A stretch of DNA of 64,000 nucleotides from Betaproteobacteria bacterium (GCA_004293675.1 READ01000011.1:1-64000); one strand, 5' to 3'; shown: positions 35,744-45,383, counted from the stretch's first letter. The notes: generated by a model from the letters alone, not told the origin. Numbers and translations: made by a program.

Positions 35744-36793
35744 CTACATCACCCGCCCAAACCACGCCACCGACAGTCCCGCTGCGACCAACGCAAACGC
35801 TGCGGCAATCAGCGACACAATCGCCGACGCCTCGGTTTCGCGTTTTTCAACGCCCAAGCGTGAGCTGAGCGATTCGTAGACTTTCTTTAGATCTGCGGCA
35901 GTTCCAGCGTAGTAATACTCAGCGGCGGTTCGGTTGGCAATTTGCTTCAACGTTTCTTCATCAAGCCGAACGCGCATGCTCCAGCCGTCAAAGCCGATGG
36001 TTTCGCCGTTCACCGTTCCGATGCCCACCGTATAAACGCGAACGCCACGATCAGCGGCCATTTTCGCGGCCTCCATCGGGTCAATGCCGGTCGTTCGTTG
36101 GCCGTCAGTGAGCATGATGATGGCGGCACTGCTGTAGCTGCCGGGCGCAACAGGTTCCTTTTTCGCTACGTCCGGCTTGGCTTCGCCCAGCGGGCGTGAG
36201 CGTGCAGCGGATGCGCCCCATTGCATGCTGGAAATGTCGATGCCGTCGTCTGGAAACAACGTTGCCAACGACAGTGCGATGCCGTTGCCCGTTGCCGTGC
36301 CGCGTTGCAGTTGAAACGCATCAATGGCGGTGACCAAATCTTCGCGCGACAATGTGGGCAGCTGCGCGAGCTGCGCGCTGCCAGCAAAGGCAACGATACC
36401 GACTCGAACATGACGCGGCAGCTCAGTCAAAAACGCCTTTGCGGCCGCCTGCGCAGCCACGATTCGCGAGGGCTCAACGTCTTTGGCGCGCATGCTGCCC
36501 GAAACATCTATCGCCAGCATGATGGTTTGCTTGTTCGAGGGCAATTGAATCGTCGTGACTGGGCGAGCCGCCGCAAAGAGCATCGCCGCAAAGGCCAACA
36601 GCATCAACAGAGGTGGCACATGACGTCGCCACGCCGGTTGCTTGGCAAGCGCTTGCGCCACCAATGCGAAATTACTGTATTGCACCGACACATTTTTTCT
36701 TCGCCGCAAAAGCCACACATAGAGCAGCGCAAGTAGCGGTATCAGCGCCAGCAACCAGAGCATCTCCGGCCATAGAAAGGTAATCGGCGTCAT
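35744..36793 (-). CDS. VWA-domain membrane protein, BatA-like
   Basis: A protein of 349 residues with two N-terminal hydrophobic segments (about 8-30 and 60-78), a von Willebrand A domain from about 90, and a C-terminal membrane segment (about 322-345). The metal-ion-dependent adhesion motif is DVSGS at 96-100. This is the BatA type of aerotolerance-operon protein. It ends the protease-MoxR-DUF58-VWA operon, overlapping the DUF58 gene by four bases (ATGA). The usual BatB, TPR and BatD partners are missing here. Confidence 0.9.
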   Translation of the reverse strand: MTPITFLWPEMLWLLALIPLLALLYVWLLRRRKNVSVQYSNFALVAQALAKQPAWRRHVPPLLMLLAFAAMLFAAARPVTTIQLPSNKQTIMLAIDVSGSMRAKDVEPSRIVAAQAAAKAFLTELPRHVRVGIVAFAGSAQLAQLPTLSREDLVTAIDAFQLQRGTATGNGIALSLATLFPDDGIDISSMQWGASAARSRPLGEAKPDVAKKEPVAPGSYSSAAIIMLTDGQRTTGIDPMEAAKMAADRGVRVYTVGIGTVNGETIGFDGWSMRVRLDEETLKQIANRTAAEYYYAGTAADLKKVYESLSSRLGVEKRETEASAIVSLIAAAFALVAAGLSVAWFGRVM

Positions 36794-37842
36794 GCGACCT
36801 GCCTCAAAACGTCGGGGGATGTTGGCGCTGTCCGAGTCGCGCGTGCGCCTTGAGTACGTCGGGTTCGTGCACCTACGAAGCGCACTAAATTGTCGATCAG
36901 CGATTGATCGGTTCGCAGTGACAAGACAGATACGCCTGCATCGGAAAACGCGCGTGACCGTGCATCACTCTGCGCTTGATGCAGCGTGGCAAAGCGCGCC
37001 CGCAGCGCCGGGTCGGTCGTGTCAACAAACAGTTGCGCGCCGGTCTCAGGGTCTTCAAGTGTCATCAAGCCCACATCGGGAAGCGTCGTTTCGAGTGGAT
37101 CGTTGACCTCGACTACGACCACGTCATGACGTTGTGCCAGGCGTTTGAGGGCAAGCTCCCAACCCGGTTCACTGATGAAATCCGAAACGACAAACACGGC
37201 GCTTCGCCGCTTAACCGCTCCAGCAGCACGTTGCAACAGTTCTCGGAGCTCAGTCGGTTTGCGCGCCTTTGCGGCGTCATACAGTGGGCGCTGCATCAAT
37301 CGATGCAATAGATGAAGCACGTGCATGCGATCCGCACGTGGCGTGATGACGCAATCAACATCGACGCTGTAGCGCATCAGTCCAGCCCGGTTGCCATGCT
37401 GGGTGATGAGCCGTGCCATCAGCCCGACAAACTCAATGGTCAGCTTGCGTTTGCTGCGAGCGCCCGAGGTGAAATCCGCCGACGGCGACAGATCGACCAG
37501 GAACCAAGCGTTCATATCCCGATCTTCGCTGAATTGCCGAACGTAGGGCGTTTGCATGCGCGCGGTGACGTTCCAATCAATGTGGCGCACGTCATCATGC
37601 AACTGATATTCGCGCAGATCGGCTAAGTCCAATCCGACACCGCGAAACAGGGTTCGGTAGTCCCCTTGCAGCAATCCATCAAGGCGCTTCAGCGTCGTCC
37701 ATTCCAGTCGCTGCAATAGCTTGCCTGCGTCCTCGGTCATCGGCGCAGCACCGGCAACAGCCGAAGCGGCGGCAGCGCCACCACGAGACGCAGGGGCTAC
37801 GGGTTGCTCTTTGGGCACGTCGAACGGACGAAACCAATTCAT
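36790..37842 (-). CDS. DUF58 domain-containing protein
   Basis: A protein of 350 residues without membrane segments. The DUF58 core (YREYQLHDDVRHIDWNVTARMQTPYVRQF, here broken into its parts DLREYQLHDDVRHIDW and NVTARMQTPYV) sits near residue 75-105, followed by a degenerate VWA-like fold (VDLSPSADFTSGA). DUF58 proteins are encoded next to MoxR ATPases and are thought to be their substrates or partners. The N-terminal 35 residues are alanine-rich and probably disordered. Ten bases separate it from moxR. Confidence 0.9.
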   Translation of the reverse strand: MNWFRPFDVPKEQPVAPASRGGAAAASAVAGAAPMTEDAGKLLQRLEWTTLKRLDGLLQGDYRTLFRGVGLDLADLREYQLHDDVRHIDWNVTARMQTPYVRQFSEDRDMNAWFLVDLSPSADFTSGARSKRKLTIEFVGLMARLITQHGNRAGLMRYSVDVDCVITPRADRMHVLHLLHRLMQRPLYDAAKARKPTELRELLQRAAGAVKRRSAVFVVSDFISEPGWELALKRLAQRHDVVVVEVNDPLETTLPDVGLMTLEDPETGAQLFVDTTDPALRARFATLHQAQSDARSRAFSDAGVSVLSLRTDQSLIDNLVRFVGARTRRTQGARATRTAPTSPDVLRQVA

Positions 37843-37851
37843 CGCGGGCTC

Positions 37852-38853
37852 CTACGCGGCCTTTAATTGCTCGTCGGCCGAGCGCATCAACTTCACCGGA
37901 GGCGCAATTTTGCTCATCACTTTACTGATGATCGCGTCGGCAGTCACGCCCTCAGACAACGCTTCAAACGACAGCACCAGGCGATGGCGGAGCACATCGT
38001 GCACCAGATCCGTCATGTCCTCTGACAACACGTATTGTCGACCGCGCATCAACGCTAGGGCACGAGCGCCTTCGACCAAACCAATCGTGCCGCGCGGCGA
38101 CGCGCCGTAGGTGATGAATTTCTTAAACTCGGCCAGTCCGATGTCCGAAGGTTCGCGCGTTGCGGCGACCAATTTCACTGCGTAACGAATAAGCGCGGGA
38201 TCAACGTAGACCTGTTGACACTGCGCCTGAAGCGCTTGCAAATCCTCGAGCGTCGCCACGGGCGTTAAATCCAAACGCTCTCCGGTCACCCGCTGCACGA
38301 TCACAAATTCCTCATCGCTTGTTGGATAGTCGACGAGCACCTTCATCATGAAACGATCGACCTGCGCTTCGGGCAGCGGATAGGTGCCCTCAGTTTCAAT
38401 CGGGTTTTGCGTGGCCATCACTACAAACGGTTTAGGCACCGAATGCGACACACCTGCGATGGTGACTTGCCGCTCCTGCATCACTTCAAGCAGCGCGCTT
38501 TGAACTTTGGCTGGGGCACGATTGATCTCGTCGGCTAGCAATAAATTGGCGAACACTGGTCCAAGCGACGTTGAAAAGTCACTCGTTTTCTGATTAAAAA
38601 TTCGCGTACCAATCAAGTCGGCGGGTACTAAATCAGGCGTGAATTGAATGCGCTTGAACGAGCCGTTAATCGTGTTGGCGAGCGTCTTTACGGTGAGCGT
38701 TTTGGCGAGCCCCGGAACGCCCTCAACGAGCAAATGCCCCTGCGCCAAAAGCGCGACCATCACTCGCTCAAGAAACCGGTCTTGACCGACGACGACGCGC
38801 TTAACTTCGTAGAGAACGCGCTCCATTAGCGCAGCATTTTCAGTGTTCATCAC
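37852..38853 (-). CDS. MoxR-family AAA+ ATPase
   Basis: A MoxR ATPase of 333 residues, normal length. Walker A is GVPGLAKT at 45-52, Walker B is LLLADEINRAP near 106-116, sensor 1 is in VMATQNPIETEGTYPLPEAQ, and a C-terminal lid domain carries GASPRGTIGL. These ATPases act as chaperones for the maturation of complexes, working with VWA-domain proteins, and here the VWA and DUF58 partners follow directly. It starts 15 bases after the stop of the serine protease gene, linking the protease to the system. Confidence 0.93.
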   Translation of the reverse strand: MMNTENAALMERVLYEVKRVVVGQDRFLERVMVALLAQGHLLVEGVPGLAKTLTVKTLANTINGSFKRIQFTPDLVPADLIGTRIFNQKTSDFSTSLGPVFANLLLADEINRAPAKVQSALLEVMQERQVTIAGVSHSVPKPFVVMATQNPIETEGTYPLPEAQVDRFMMKVLVDYPTSDEEFVIVQRVTGERLDLTPVATLEDLQALQAQCQQVYVDPALIRYAVKLVAATREPSDIGLAEFKKFITYGASPRGTIGLVEGARALALMRGRQYVLSEDMTDLVHDVLRHRLVLSFEALSEGVTADAIISKVMSKIAPPVKLMRSADEQLKAA

Positions 38854-38868
38854 AACTCCAAAACAAAC

Positions 38869-39756
38869 TCAAAATGGCGCCAGACCGACAGCGCTCGCGG
38901 CGTTTTCAATGGGCACGGCAAAGCCAATGCCCACAAAGGTTCTCTGATCCTCATTCGGATTCAAAATGGCCGTGACGATTCCGACCACTTCGCCGCCAGC
39001 GGTCACGAGCGGACCACCGGAATTTCCGGGATTGGCCGCTGCGTCAAACTGAATCAGATTGGTCAGCGAATGGCCGCCTTCGGGCGACTTGAATTCCCGC
39101 TTCAATCCCGACACCACGCCAGCGCTGATTGATGGCCCAATACCAAAAGGAAAACCAACAGCAAACACATGATCGCCAGGTTTCAGGTTGGCAGTGCTCG
39201 CCATCGTGGCGGCGAACAAGTCATCGGGGATGACCTTCGCGCGCAACACGGCAAGATCGTGTTCAGGGCGCGCCCCCTGAAACACACCCGCTGTTTTGTG
39301 ACCATCCATGAACGTAATCTGCACACGCTCGGCACCCTGCACAACATGCAAGTTAGTCAAGATCGTGCCGTCGTTGACGATGACTACACCTGTCCCAACG
39401 CCAAACTGCGTTTCCTCTTTAGTCTTCGGATCAGTCACGAAGCTCTCAATCCGAACCACCGACGGCAGAATCGTTTCGTACGCGCGGACGGCGGGTGACG
39501 GGAGTACCGTTTCGGTGAGTGTGTGTTCGACGGCAGCGTCGATGTCTTCTTGCGTGAGCTTCGTCGTGGCACTTCGCGTGAACGCGGCGTGATAGACGGC
39601 GAGCATGAATGCCGTGGAAACGATCGCGGTGAGCGCGGTCAACGCAAGTGGATGTGAAGCGTAGAGCGAAGCTAATCGCAGTTTCGCGCGCCCAAATCGC
39701 CCGAGCATCAAAGCGCTGGGCTCAGAGACGGAATTCGGCGTACGACGAGCATCCAT
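38869..39756 (-). CDS. membrane-anchored trypsin-like serine protease (S1C, no PDZ)
   Basis: A protein of 295 residues from the ATG at 39756 (TTG at 39783 would add nine). A cytoplasmic N-terminus of about 30 residues precedes one membrane segment (about 33-55), then a DegP-like trypsin domain. The catalytic triad is His137 in NLHVV, Asp167 in EHDLAVL and Ser246 in GNSGGPL. It stops after the protease domain: there is no PDZ domain, unlike DegP/DegS. As first gene of the MoxR operon it may be a regulated periplasmic protease of that system (inference). A palindrome and a copy of the 84-bp element lie upstream. Confidence 0.88.
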   Translation of the reverse strand: MDARRTPNSVSEPSALMLGRFGRAKLRLASLYASHPLALTALTAIVSTAFMLAVYHAAFTRSATTKLTQEDIDAAVEHTLTETVLPSPAVRAYETILPSVVRIESFVTDPKTKEETQFGVGTGVVIVNDGTILTNLHVVQGAERVQITFMDGHKTAGVFQGARPEHDLAVLRAKVIPDDLFAATMASTANLKPGDHVFAVGFPFGIGPSISAGVVSGLKREFKSPEGGHSLTNLIQFDAAANPGNSGGPLVTAGGEVVGIVTAILNPNEDQRTFVGIGFAVPIENAASAVGLAPF

Positions 39757-39798
39757 GATGCTCAGATAGTAATCGTTCGACAATGGTTCGCAAGTAAT

Positions 39799-39816
39799 CT
39801 AGGAACGAATTCCTAG
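39799..39816. promoter_or_regulatory. palindrome upstream of the protease-MoxR operon
   Basis: CTAGGAA and TTCCTAG around four bases, 43 bases before the ATG of the protease gene. Position and symmetry fit a regulator site; nothing identifies the regulator. Confidence 0.4.
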
Positions 39817-39830
39817 CTATACCCCGTAAC

Positions 39831-39914
39831 GCCATACTAAACAAGGCGTATATGCGATTTTTTGCGCTTTTTGAAAATACCTTAAAACTATCCGTAAGCC
39901 TTATTTCATAGGGC
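39831..39914 (+). repeat. 84-bp paired-palindrome element, copy C
   Basis: Left module GCCATACTAAACAAGGC (39831-39847) and right module GCCTTATTTCATAGGGC (39898-39914), 67 bases apart, with an AT-rich middle centred on TTTTTGAAAA. It lies between the protease gene's start and the end of selO. Confidence 0.88.
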
Positions 39915-39934
39915 GAACATGGATAAAGTTGATG

Positions 39935-41488
39935 CTATGAACTGCACGACAGCATCGAACAACCCGCTTTGTGTCGCGCCCAATCAGGCCGCTTCTCAGC
40001 AAACGACTCGCGCCCCGCTTGCTCAACGTAGGGGTTTCGCATCACGTCCAACAACTCAGAAATTTTCGAATCGTCGCCGTCATGGGCCGCATCGATGGCT
40101 TGCTGCGCCAAGTAATTGCGAAGGACGTAGCGCGGATTGGCGGCGTTCATTTTTGTTGCGCGCTCTGTTGCCGATAGGTCATTGAGTGCGATGCGTGTTT
40201 CGTAGTGCTCCCACCAGGCAGCAAAGCCGGCGCGGTGTTGATCAAACAGCGCGTCGACATAAAACGCTGGACGAAGGTCCTCAACCGAATGTGCGGTGGT
40301 GAGTCGACGAAAGAAATCGGTCATGTCCACTTCGGCTTGCGTCATGAGCGAAAACGCGGCATCGACCAACGCGCCATCGTCAGCGCCGTCTGCAGCGCTA
40401 CGCCAACGATCGAGCCCGAACTTCGCGGCAAACGCGTCGGTGATAACCGCGTTGTAAGTGATGTCAAATCGCTTGAGCGCTTCTTCAAAATCATCGGCCT
40501 CGCCACCGAGCGTAAAGAGCGCATCGCCCAGTCGCGCCAGATTCCAGCGCGCCACTCCGGGCTGTCGGCCATAGCAATAGCGCTTGCCGCCCGCATCCGT
40601 GGTGTTGGGTGTCCAACCGCCATCGAAGTTATCGATCCAACCGTAGGGGCCGTAATCGATCGTGAGCCCGAGGATCGACATATTGTCAGTGTTCATCACA
40701 CCATGCACGAAACCGACACGCATCCAATGCGCCACGAGCGTTGCAGTGCGCTCGCACACCTCCGAAAACCACGCAACGATGGGCTTTTCAGCGGTTGGGT
40801 AATGCGCGAAATAATTCGAAATCGTGAAATCAATGAGCCGCTGCAAAAGCGCCGATTCGCCGCGCGAGGCGAGCAATTCAAAGTGTCCAAAACGAATGAA
40901 ACTCGGCGCAACACGGCACACAATCGCGCCCGGCTCGGGCTTCTCGTCGCCGTTATAGAACATATCGCGCAGCACGTCGTCGCCCGTGGCAACGAGCGAG
41001 AGGGCGCGTGTTGTCGGAATGCCCAAGTGATGCATGGCTTCGGAACATAAAAACTCGCGAATCGATGAACGGAGCACGGCGCGACCGTCAGCGCGGCGCG
41101 AATACGGCGTGGGGCCTGCGCCCTTCAACTGCAATTCGAAACGCGCATTATCCGGAGCGACGACCTCGCCGAGCAAGATCGCTCGCCCATCGCCGAGTTG
41201 CCCCGCCCAGTTGCCGAATTGATGGCCGCCATAGGCTGTAGCGTAGGTCTCCATGCCGGGCAACACGCCGTTACCAGAGAGCGCGTTGACCATCTCGGGT
41301 GAGCGCATCGCCTCGTCGCTCAAACCGAGCATCGATGCGACTTCCTTGGAGTGCGCGATTAGCTTCGGCGCACTGACCGGCGTTGGTGCAACACGCGACC
41401 AAAGCGCTCCATGAACCTGTCGCGAATGACGCGAGGTGTTGGAGTCGCCGGGCAGGGCGTTGAGGAAGCGGTTGTCGAAATTGAGCAT
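39935..41488 (-). CDS. selO: protein adenylyltransferase SelO (YdiU family)
   Basis: SelO pseudokinase-fold AMPylator of 517 residues, which transfers AMP to Ser, Thr or Tyr of target proteins and takes part in redox-stress responses. Family landmarks: ATAYGGHQFGNWAGQLGDGR (split here at the glycine loop), FELQLKGAGPTPYSR with the ATP-contacting lysine, FVHGVMNTDNMSI, DYGPYGWIDNFD and NPRYVLRNYLAQ. Bacterial members end with two redox-active cysteines, here Cys510 and Cys515 in the tail GCSMLSCSS. It is separated from htpG by a repeat-bearing gap of about 200 bases. Confidence 0.94.
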   Translation of the reverse strand: MLNFDNRFLNALPGDSNTSRHSRQVHGALWSRVAPTPVSAPKLIAHSKEVASMLGLSDEAMRSPEMVNALSGNGVLPGMETYATAYGGHQFGNWAGQLGDGRAILLGEVVAPDNARFELQLKGAGPTPYSRRADGRAVLRSSIREFLCSEAMHHLGIPTTRALSLVATGDDVLRDMFYNGDEKPEPGAIVCRVAPSFIRFGHFELLASRGESALLQRLIDFTISNYFAHYPTAEKPIVAWFSEVCERTATLVAHWMRVGFVHGVMNTDNMSILGLTIDYGPYGWIDNFDGGWTPNTTDAGGKRYCYGRQPGVARWNLARLGDALFTLGGEADDFEEALKRFDITYNAVITDAFAAKFGLDRWRSAADGADDGALVDAAFSLMTQAEVDMTDFFRRLTTAHSVEDLRPAFYVDALFDQHRAGFAAWWEHYETRIALNDLSATERATKMNAANPRYVLRNYLAQQAIDAAHDGDDSKISELLDVMRNPYVEQAGRESFAEKRPDWARHKAGCSMLSCSS

Positions 41489-41518
41489 GGGGAATTATCT
41501 CCGCTAGCGCCTCTGGCT

Positions 41519-41542
41519 CCCTCTTCCGCAGGCGGGAGAGGG
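41519..41542. repeat. GC-rich hairpin repeat upstream of selO
   Basis: CCCTCTTCCGC facing GCGGGAGAGGG, followed by TTGGGGTGAGGGTG. The same repeat occurs inverted at 41654-41679, so the two flank the gap between selO and htpG. Confidence 0.75.
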
Positions 41543-41653
41543 TTGGGGTGAGGGTGCGGTGGATTCACAACCAATGTTTAAAGAGCGGCTGCAGCGTCAA
41601 ATGTTTGTTCGGTCCGGCGACGCTCCTCCCTCAAGTCACACCCTCACCCCTAG

Positions 41654-41679
41654 CCCCTCTCCCGCCTGCGGGAGAGGGG
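41654..41679. repeat. GC-rich hairpin repeat at the end of htpG
   Basis: Perfect stem CCCCTCTCCCG / CGGGAGAGGGG with a 4-base loop, preceded by CACCCTCACCCCTAG. It lies 8 bases from the htpG stop and could also end htpG transcription, though no T run follows on that strand. Confidence 0.75.
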
Positions 41680-41686
41680 AACTCTG

Positions 41687-43579
41687 CTAAACCAACAATG
41701 AATTCACCCGACGCACATACGCCGCCGGATCATCCGGCAAGCCGCCTTCGGCCAACAACGCTTGATCGAACAAGATGTGCGCTAAGTCATCGAAATGGGA
41801 TTCGGTGCCAATCATCGAATGCAATTTCTTGGCGAGCGGATGATCAGCGTTGACTTCCAAGATGGGCTTGGTATCCGGCGCGGCTTGTCCCGCTTGTTTG
41901 AGCATACGGGCGAGCTGTGTGCTGGCTGCACCGTCTTTAACGACCAAGCAGGCGGGCGAGTCCACGAGTCGAGTGGTCACGCGCACATCGTCGGCCTTAT
42001 CCTTTAGAGATGCTTTGAGTTTTTCGATCACTGGCTTGAACGATTCGGCAGCCACTTCGGCGGCTTTTTTCTCGTCATCGTCTTGCAACTTACCGAGATC
42101 GACTGCGCCCTTGGCAACCGACTGCAGCGGCGTGCCGTCGAACTCGTTAAGGTAGGACAGCGCCCATTCATCAACGCGATCCGTCATGAGCAACACCTCG
42201 ATGCCCTTTTTCTTGAACACCTCAAGCTGCGGACTATTTTTTGCCGCAGAGAGCGTGTCGGCGGTGACGTAGTAAATCGCGTCTTGCCCCTCTTTCATTC
42301 GTGCTTTGTAGTCGGCCAAACCCACGGTCACAGTGTCGGTGGTGCTCGATGCAAATCGCACAAGTTTGGCCAGGCGATCTTTGTTCGTCCAGTCCTCACC
42401 CAAGCCCTCTTTCAAAACCGCACCAAATTCGCTATAAAACGCAGCGTATTTTTCCTTTTGCGCAGTGTCTTCGCTGTTGGCTAAATCTTCGAGCATGCCC
42501 AACACGCGCTTAGTCGAACCTTCGCGGATGGCTTTCACATCGCGGCTCTCTTGCAGCAACTCGCGCGACACATTGAGCGGCAAATCCGCCGAATCAATCA
42601 CGCCCTTCACGAAGCGCAGATAGGTGGGCAGCAGCGCCTCGGCCTCGTCCATGATGAACACGCGTTTGACGTAGAGTTTCACGCCCGCTTTGGTATCGCG
42701 ATTCCACAGATCCATCGGTGCTTTAGAGGGCACGTAGAGCAGCTGCGTGTATTCCTGATTTCCTTCGACACGGTTATGCGTGTAGGCCAGCGGATCGTTG
42801 TGGTCGTAGGAAATATTCTTGTAGAACTCGTTGTACTGCTCGGGCGTGATGTCTTTTTTGGGGCGCGACCATAGGGCGCTCGCCTTGTTGACCGTTTCCC
42901 ATTCGTCTTTGGTGACGTGTTCGTTTTTTTCGTTGTCCCATTCTTCCTTTTGCATCAGGATGGGAAGCGAAATGTGATCGGAATACTTGCTGATGATGCC
43001 TTTGATTTTCCAAGCGTTGGCGTAATCAATCGCATCATCTCGCAGGTGCAAAATCACGCTGGTGCCGCGCGCATCGCGGGTAATGGTTTCGACTTCGAAG
43101 TCACCCGTGCCGCCCGACACCCAGCGCACGCCCTCATCGGCCTTGAGCCCAGCGCGACGGGATTCAACCGTGATCTTGTCCGCGACGATAAAGCCCGAGT
43201 AAAAGCCCACGCCAAATTGCCCAATCAGCTGCGAATCGGCTTTTTGGTCGCCCGACAACTTCGACACGAAGTCGCGTGTGCCGCTCTTAGCAATGGTGCC
43301 CAAGTTATCGATCGCTTCTTGCTGCGATAGGCCAATACCGTTGTCGGTGATCGTCAGCGTTTTCGCTTCTTTATCGAACGCTACGCGAACTTCAAGCGTT
43401 GGATTGGATTCGAAAAGTGCTGCGTTACCGAGCGCTTCGAAGCGCAATTTGTCGCAGGCGTCCGAGGCGTTAGAAATCAGTTCGCGAAGGAAGATTTCTT
43501 TGTTCGAATACAACGAGTGGGTCACCAGATGGAGGAGCTGCGCGACTTCGGCTTGGAATGAAAGAGTTTGCTTTGACAT
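41687..43579 (-). CDS. htpG: molecular chaperone HtpG (Hsp90)
   Basis: Bacterial Hsp90 of 630 residues. The N-terminal ATPase domain shows [19 protein letters not shown] (split by the catalytic glutamate), DNGIGLS, and [11 protein letters not shown] of the ATP lid; the middle domain carries the [15 protein letters not shown]-like [15 protein letters not shown] with the catalytic arginine; the C-terminal dimerisation domain is present. Cytosolic. Length and order are normal. Confidence 0.97.
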   Translation of the reverse strand: MSKQTLSFQAEVAQLLHLVTHSLYSNKEIFLRELISNASDACDKLRFEALGNAALFESNPTLEVRVAFDKEAKTLTITDNGIGLSQQEAIDNLGTIAKSGTRDFVSKLSGDQKADSQLIGQFGVGFYSGFIVADKITVESRRAGLKADEGVRWVSGGTGDFEVETITRDARGTSVILHLRDDAIDYANAWKIKGIISKYSDHISLPILMQKEEWDNEKNEHVTKDEWETVNKASALWSRPKKDITPEQYNEFYKNISYDHNDPLAYTHNRVEGNQEYTQLLYVPSKAPMDLWNRDTKAGVKLYVKRVFIMDEAEALLPTYLRFVKGVIDSADLPLNVSRELLQESRDVKAIREGSTKRVLGMLEDLANSEDTAQKEKYAAFYSEFGAVLKEGLGEDWTNKDRLAKLVRFASSTTDTVTVGLADYKARMKEGQDAIYYVTADTLSAAKNSPQLEVFKKKGIEVLLMTDRVDEWALSYLNEFDGTPLQSVAKGAVDLGKLQDDDEKKAAEVAAESFKPVIEKLKASLKDKADDVRVTTRLVDSPACLVVKDGAASTQLARMLKQAGQAAPDTKPILEVNADHPLAKKLHSMIGTESHFDDLAHILFDQALLAEGGLPDDPAAYVRRVNSLLV

Positions 43580-43733
43580 AGTGCTTTAGAAACGTTGTGC
43601 GATGGAAACAAGCGGCAGGCGTGGGGCGACCCAGCCAACAGAGGGAGTTAGGAACGAAACGTAAGATTTCAAGAGGGTGACGGCGGTTTTTACGCTCGTA
43701 CCGCGAGTGGACCGTTGCTCAGACGGGCGCTTT

Positions 43734-43880
43734 TTTTTGCCACAGATTTCACAGATTACACAGATTTTCAGACCGGCTGATCGCCGATGGAAACTTTCAA
43801 ACTGAGTGTCGGACAGTGATCTTTTGACACCAAACTTCAGCAAGATAAATCCGTGAAATCTGTGAAATCTGTAGCAAAAA
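43734..43880. repeat. inverted repeat, 33-base arms
   Basis: Arms at 43734-43766 and 43848-43880 match at about 30 of 33 positions as inverted copies, each holding CACAGATTTCACAGATT or its reverse; the enclosed 81 bases have no gene. It lies between htpG and the convergently placed DUF3579 gene region. This is a kind of intergenic repeat also seen in other bacteria. Confidence 0.8.
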
Positions 43881-43894
43881 CAAGGCAGCCCGCG

Positions 43895-44323
43895 CTAATA
43901 GTCTTCACTCTTAGCAGACCGCACCAGCACCGGCGGCCCATCAACGCTCAGTTTCTTAGCGGCCGCAGGCAAAAGCGTCGCCACGGCATCGGCGTCGTAG
44001 GTAATCTGCAATTCGTTTTCCACCGCAAAGCTCAGGAAAAACTTAAACAAACGCGGCTCGAGCGCGCCGAGTTCGGCTTTCACGATCACGCAACGAATGC
44101 TGTCCCGAAGCGCCGGTTGCACCAAAGGGCTATAGCGCAACTGCTCATCCGCGCCAAACGCCGACATCACGCCGCACAATCGATCCGACCAGTCGCTCGG
44201 ACGAAACTGTTGCCCATCGAGCGTCAGGCCCTTGATCACCAAATCGCTGGCAGCGCCAGCCGCAGCACTAGGTAAAGTGGCAAGCGTTTTCGCAGCAGAA
44301 TCGGGCGCGGGTGTCACGCTCAT
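43895..44323 (-). CDS. DUF3579 family protein
   Basis: A protein of 142 residues. The DUF3579 core is clear: LVIKGLTLDGQQFRPSDWSDRLCGVMSAFG (split at DGQQFRPSDW and RLCGVMSAFG), then LVQPALRDSIRCVIV and LFKFFLSFAVEN. An N-terminal 25 residues rich in A and P precede the core. The function is unknown; in Betaproteobacteria the gene is typically divergent from argF, as it is here, 103 bases apart. No membrane segment. Confidence 0.92.
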   Translation of the reverse strand: MSVTPAPDSAAKTLATLPSAAAGAASDLVIKGLTLDGQQFRPSDWSDRLCGVMSAFGADEQLRYSPLVQPALRDSIRCVIVKAELGALEPRLFKFFLSFAVENELQITYDADAVATLLPAAAKKLSVDGPPVLVRSAKSEDY

Positions 44324-44426
44324 AGGGCTCGGCTAGGTGAAGCAACGCGCGGATAGCGCATCGACAGGGAAGCGTAGATTTTAACAACGCGGGTAAACTC
44401 TTCGCTTTAGAAGCTAAGCAAACGTC

Positions 44427-45383
44427 ATGCCTCAGTCCTCTCACCCCTCAGGCGGCGCGCCGGTCGCCAAGGTGCGGCACTTTCTGCAGATGAGCGATTT
44501 CTCGGCCGAGGAATACGCGTATTTGTTCGAACGCACCAAGATCATCAAAGATCGCTTTAAGCGCTATGAGCTCTACCACCCGCTGCGCGACCGAACGCTC
44601 GCCATGGTGTTCCAAAAGAACTCGACCCGCACACGCGTGAGCTTTGAAGCGGGCATGGGGCAACTGGGCGGTTCTGCGATCTTTTTGACCAGCGAGGCAT
44701 CGCAAATTTCTCGCGGCGAACCCATCGAGGATTTGTCCCGTGTGCTGAGCCGAATGGTTGACGTGGTGATGATTCGCACGTTTAAGCAGAGCATGGTTGA
44801 GCGCTTTGCCGAGTATTCGCGCGTGCCGGTCATCAACGGGCTGACTGACGAGCACCACCCGTGCCAAATTCTGGCTGATATCTTCACCTACATCGAACAG
44901 CGTGGCCCGATCAAAGGCAAGATCGTGACCTGGGTCGGCGATGCGGTCAACATGCTCAATTCGTGGATGCAAGCGGCGAAAATTTTGGGGTTCACGGTTC
45001 ACGCGTCAACACCGCCGGGCTACCCGATTGATGCTCAGTTGCTGGCAGAGTGCGGGGACAGCGTTCGGGTGTTCGAAGATCCGCTCGAAGCCGCCAGAGG
45101 CAGCCACTTAGTCACCACGGACGTGTGGACGAGCATGGGCTTTGAAGCCGAAACCGAGGTTCGAAAAAAGGCGTTTGCCGATTGGTGTGTGGATGAGGAA
45201 ATGATGGCGCTCGCTGACCCGTCGGCGCTCTTTATGCACTGCCTCCCAGCGCATCGCGGTGAAGAGGTTTCGGCGGGCGTCATCGATGGACCGCAAAGCG
45301 TCGTGTGGGACGAGGCGGAGAATCGCTTGCATGCGCAAAAAGCACTGCTCGAATACTTGGTCGTTGGCGAAGTGAAGTCGTAG
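44427..45383 (+). CDS. argF: ornithine carbamoyltransferase
   Basis: Anabolic ornithine carbamoyltransferase of 318 residues, which forms citrulline from ornithine and carbamoyl phosphate in arginine synthesis. Signatures: STRTR at 66-70 for carbamoyl phosphate, HPCQILAD near 142, DAVNMLNSW for ornithine and HCLPAHRG near 272 with the catalytic cysteine. Cytosolic, normally a trimer. The pseudouridine synthase gene overlaps or follows its end directly. Confidence 0.96.
   Translation: MPQSSHPSGGAPVAKVRHFLQMSDFSAEEYAYLFERTKIIKDRFKRYELYHPLRDRTLAMVFQKNSTRTRVSFEAGMGQLGGSAIFLTSEASQISRGEPIEDLSRVLSRMVDVVMIRTFKQSMVERFAEYSRVPVINGLTDEHHPCQILADIFTYIEQRGPIKGKIVTWVGDAVNMLNSWMQAAKILGFTVHASTPPGYPIDAQLLAECGDSVRVFEDPLEAARGSHLVTTDVWTSMGFEAETEVRKKAFADWCVDEEMMALADPSALFMHCLPAHRGEEVSAGVIDGPQSVVWDEAENRLHAQKALLEYLVVGEVKS

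Noticed and set aside
35305-35868. 187-residue open frame in the repeat-filled gap
   Set aside because: It is made of the 33-bp repeat and the two duplicated blocks, and its end overlaps the VWA gene on the other strand.
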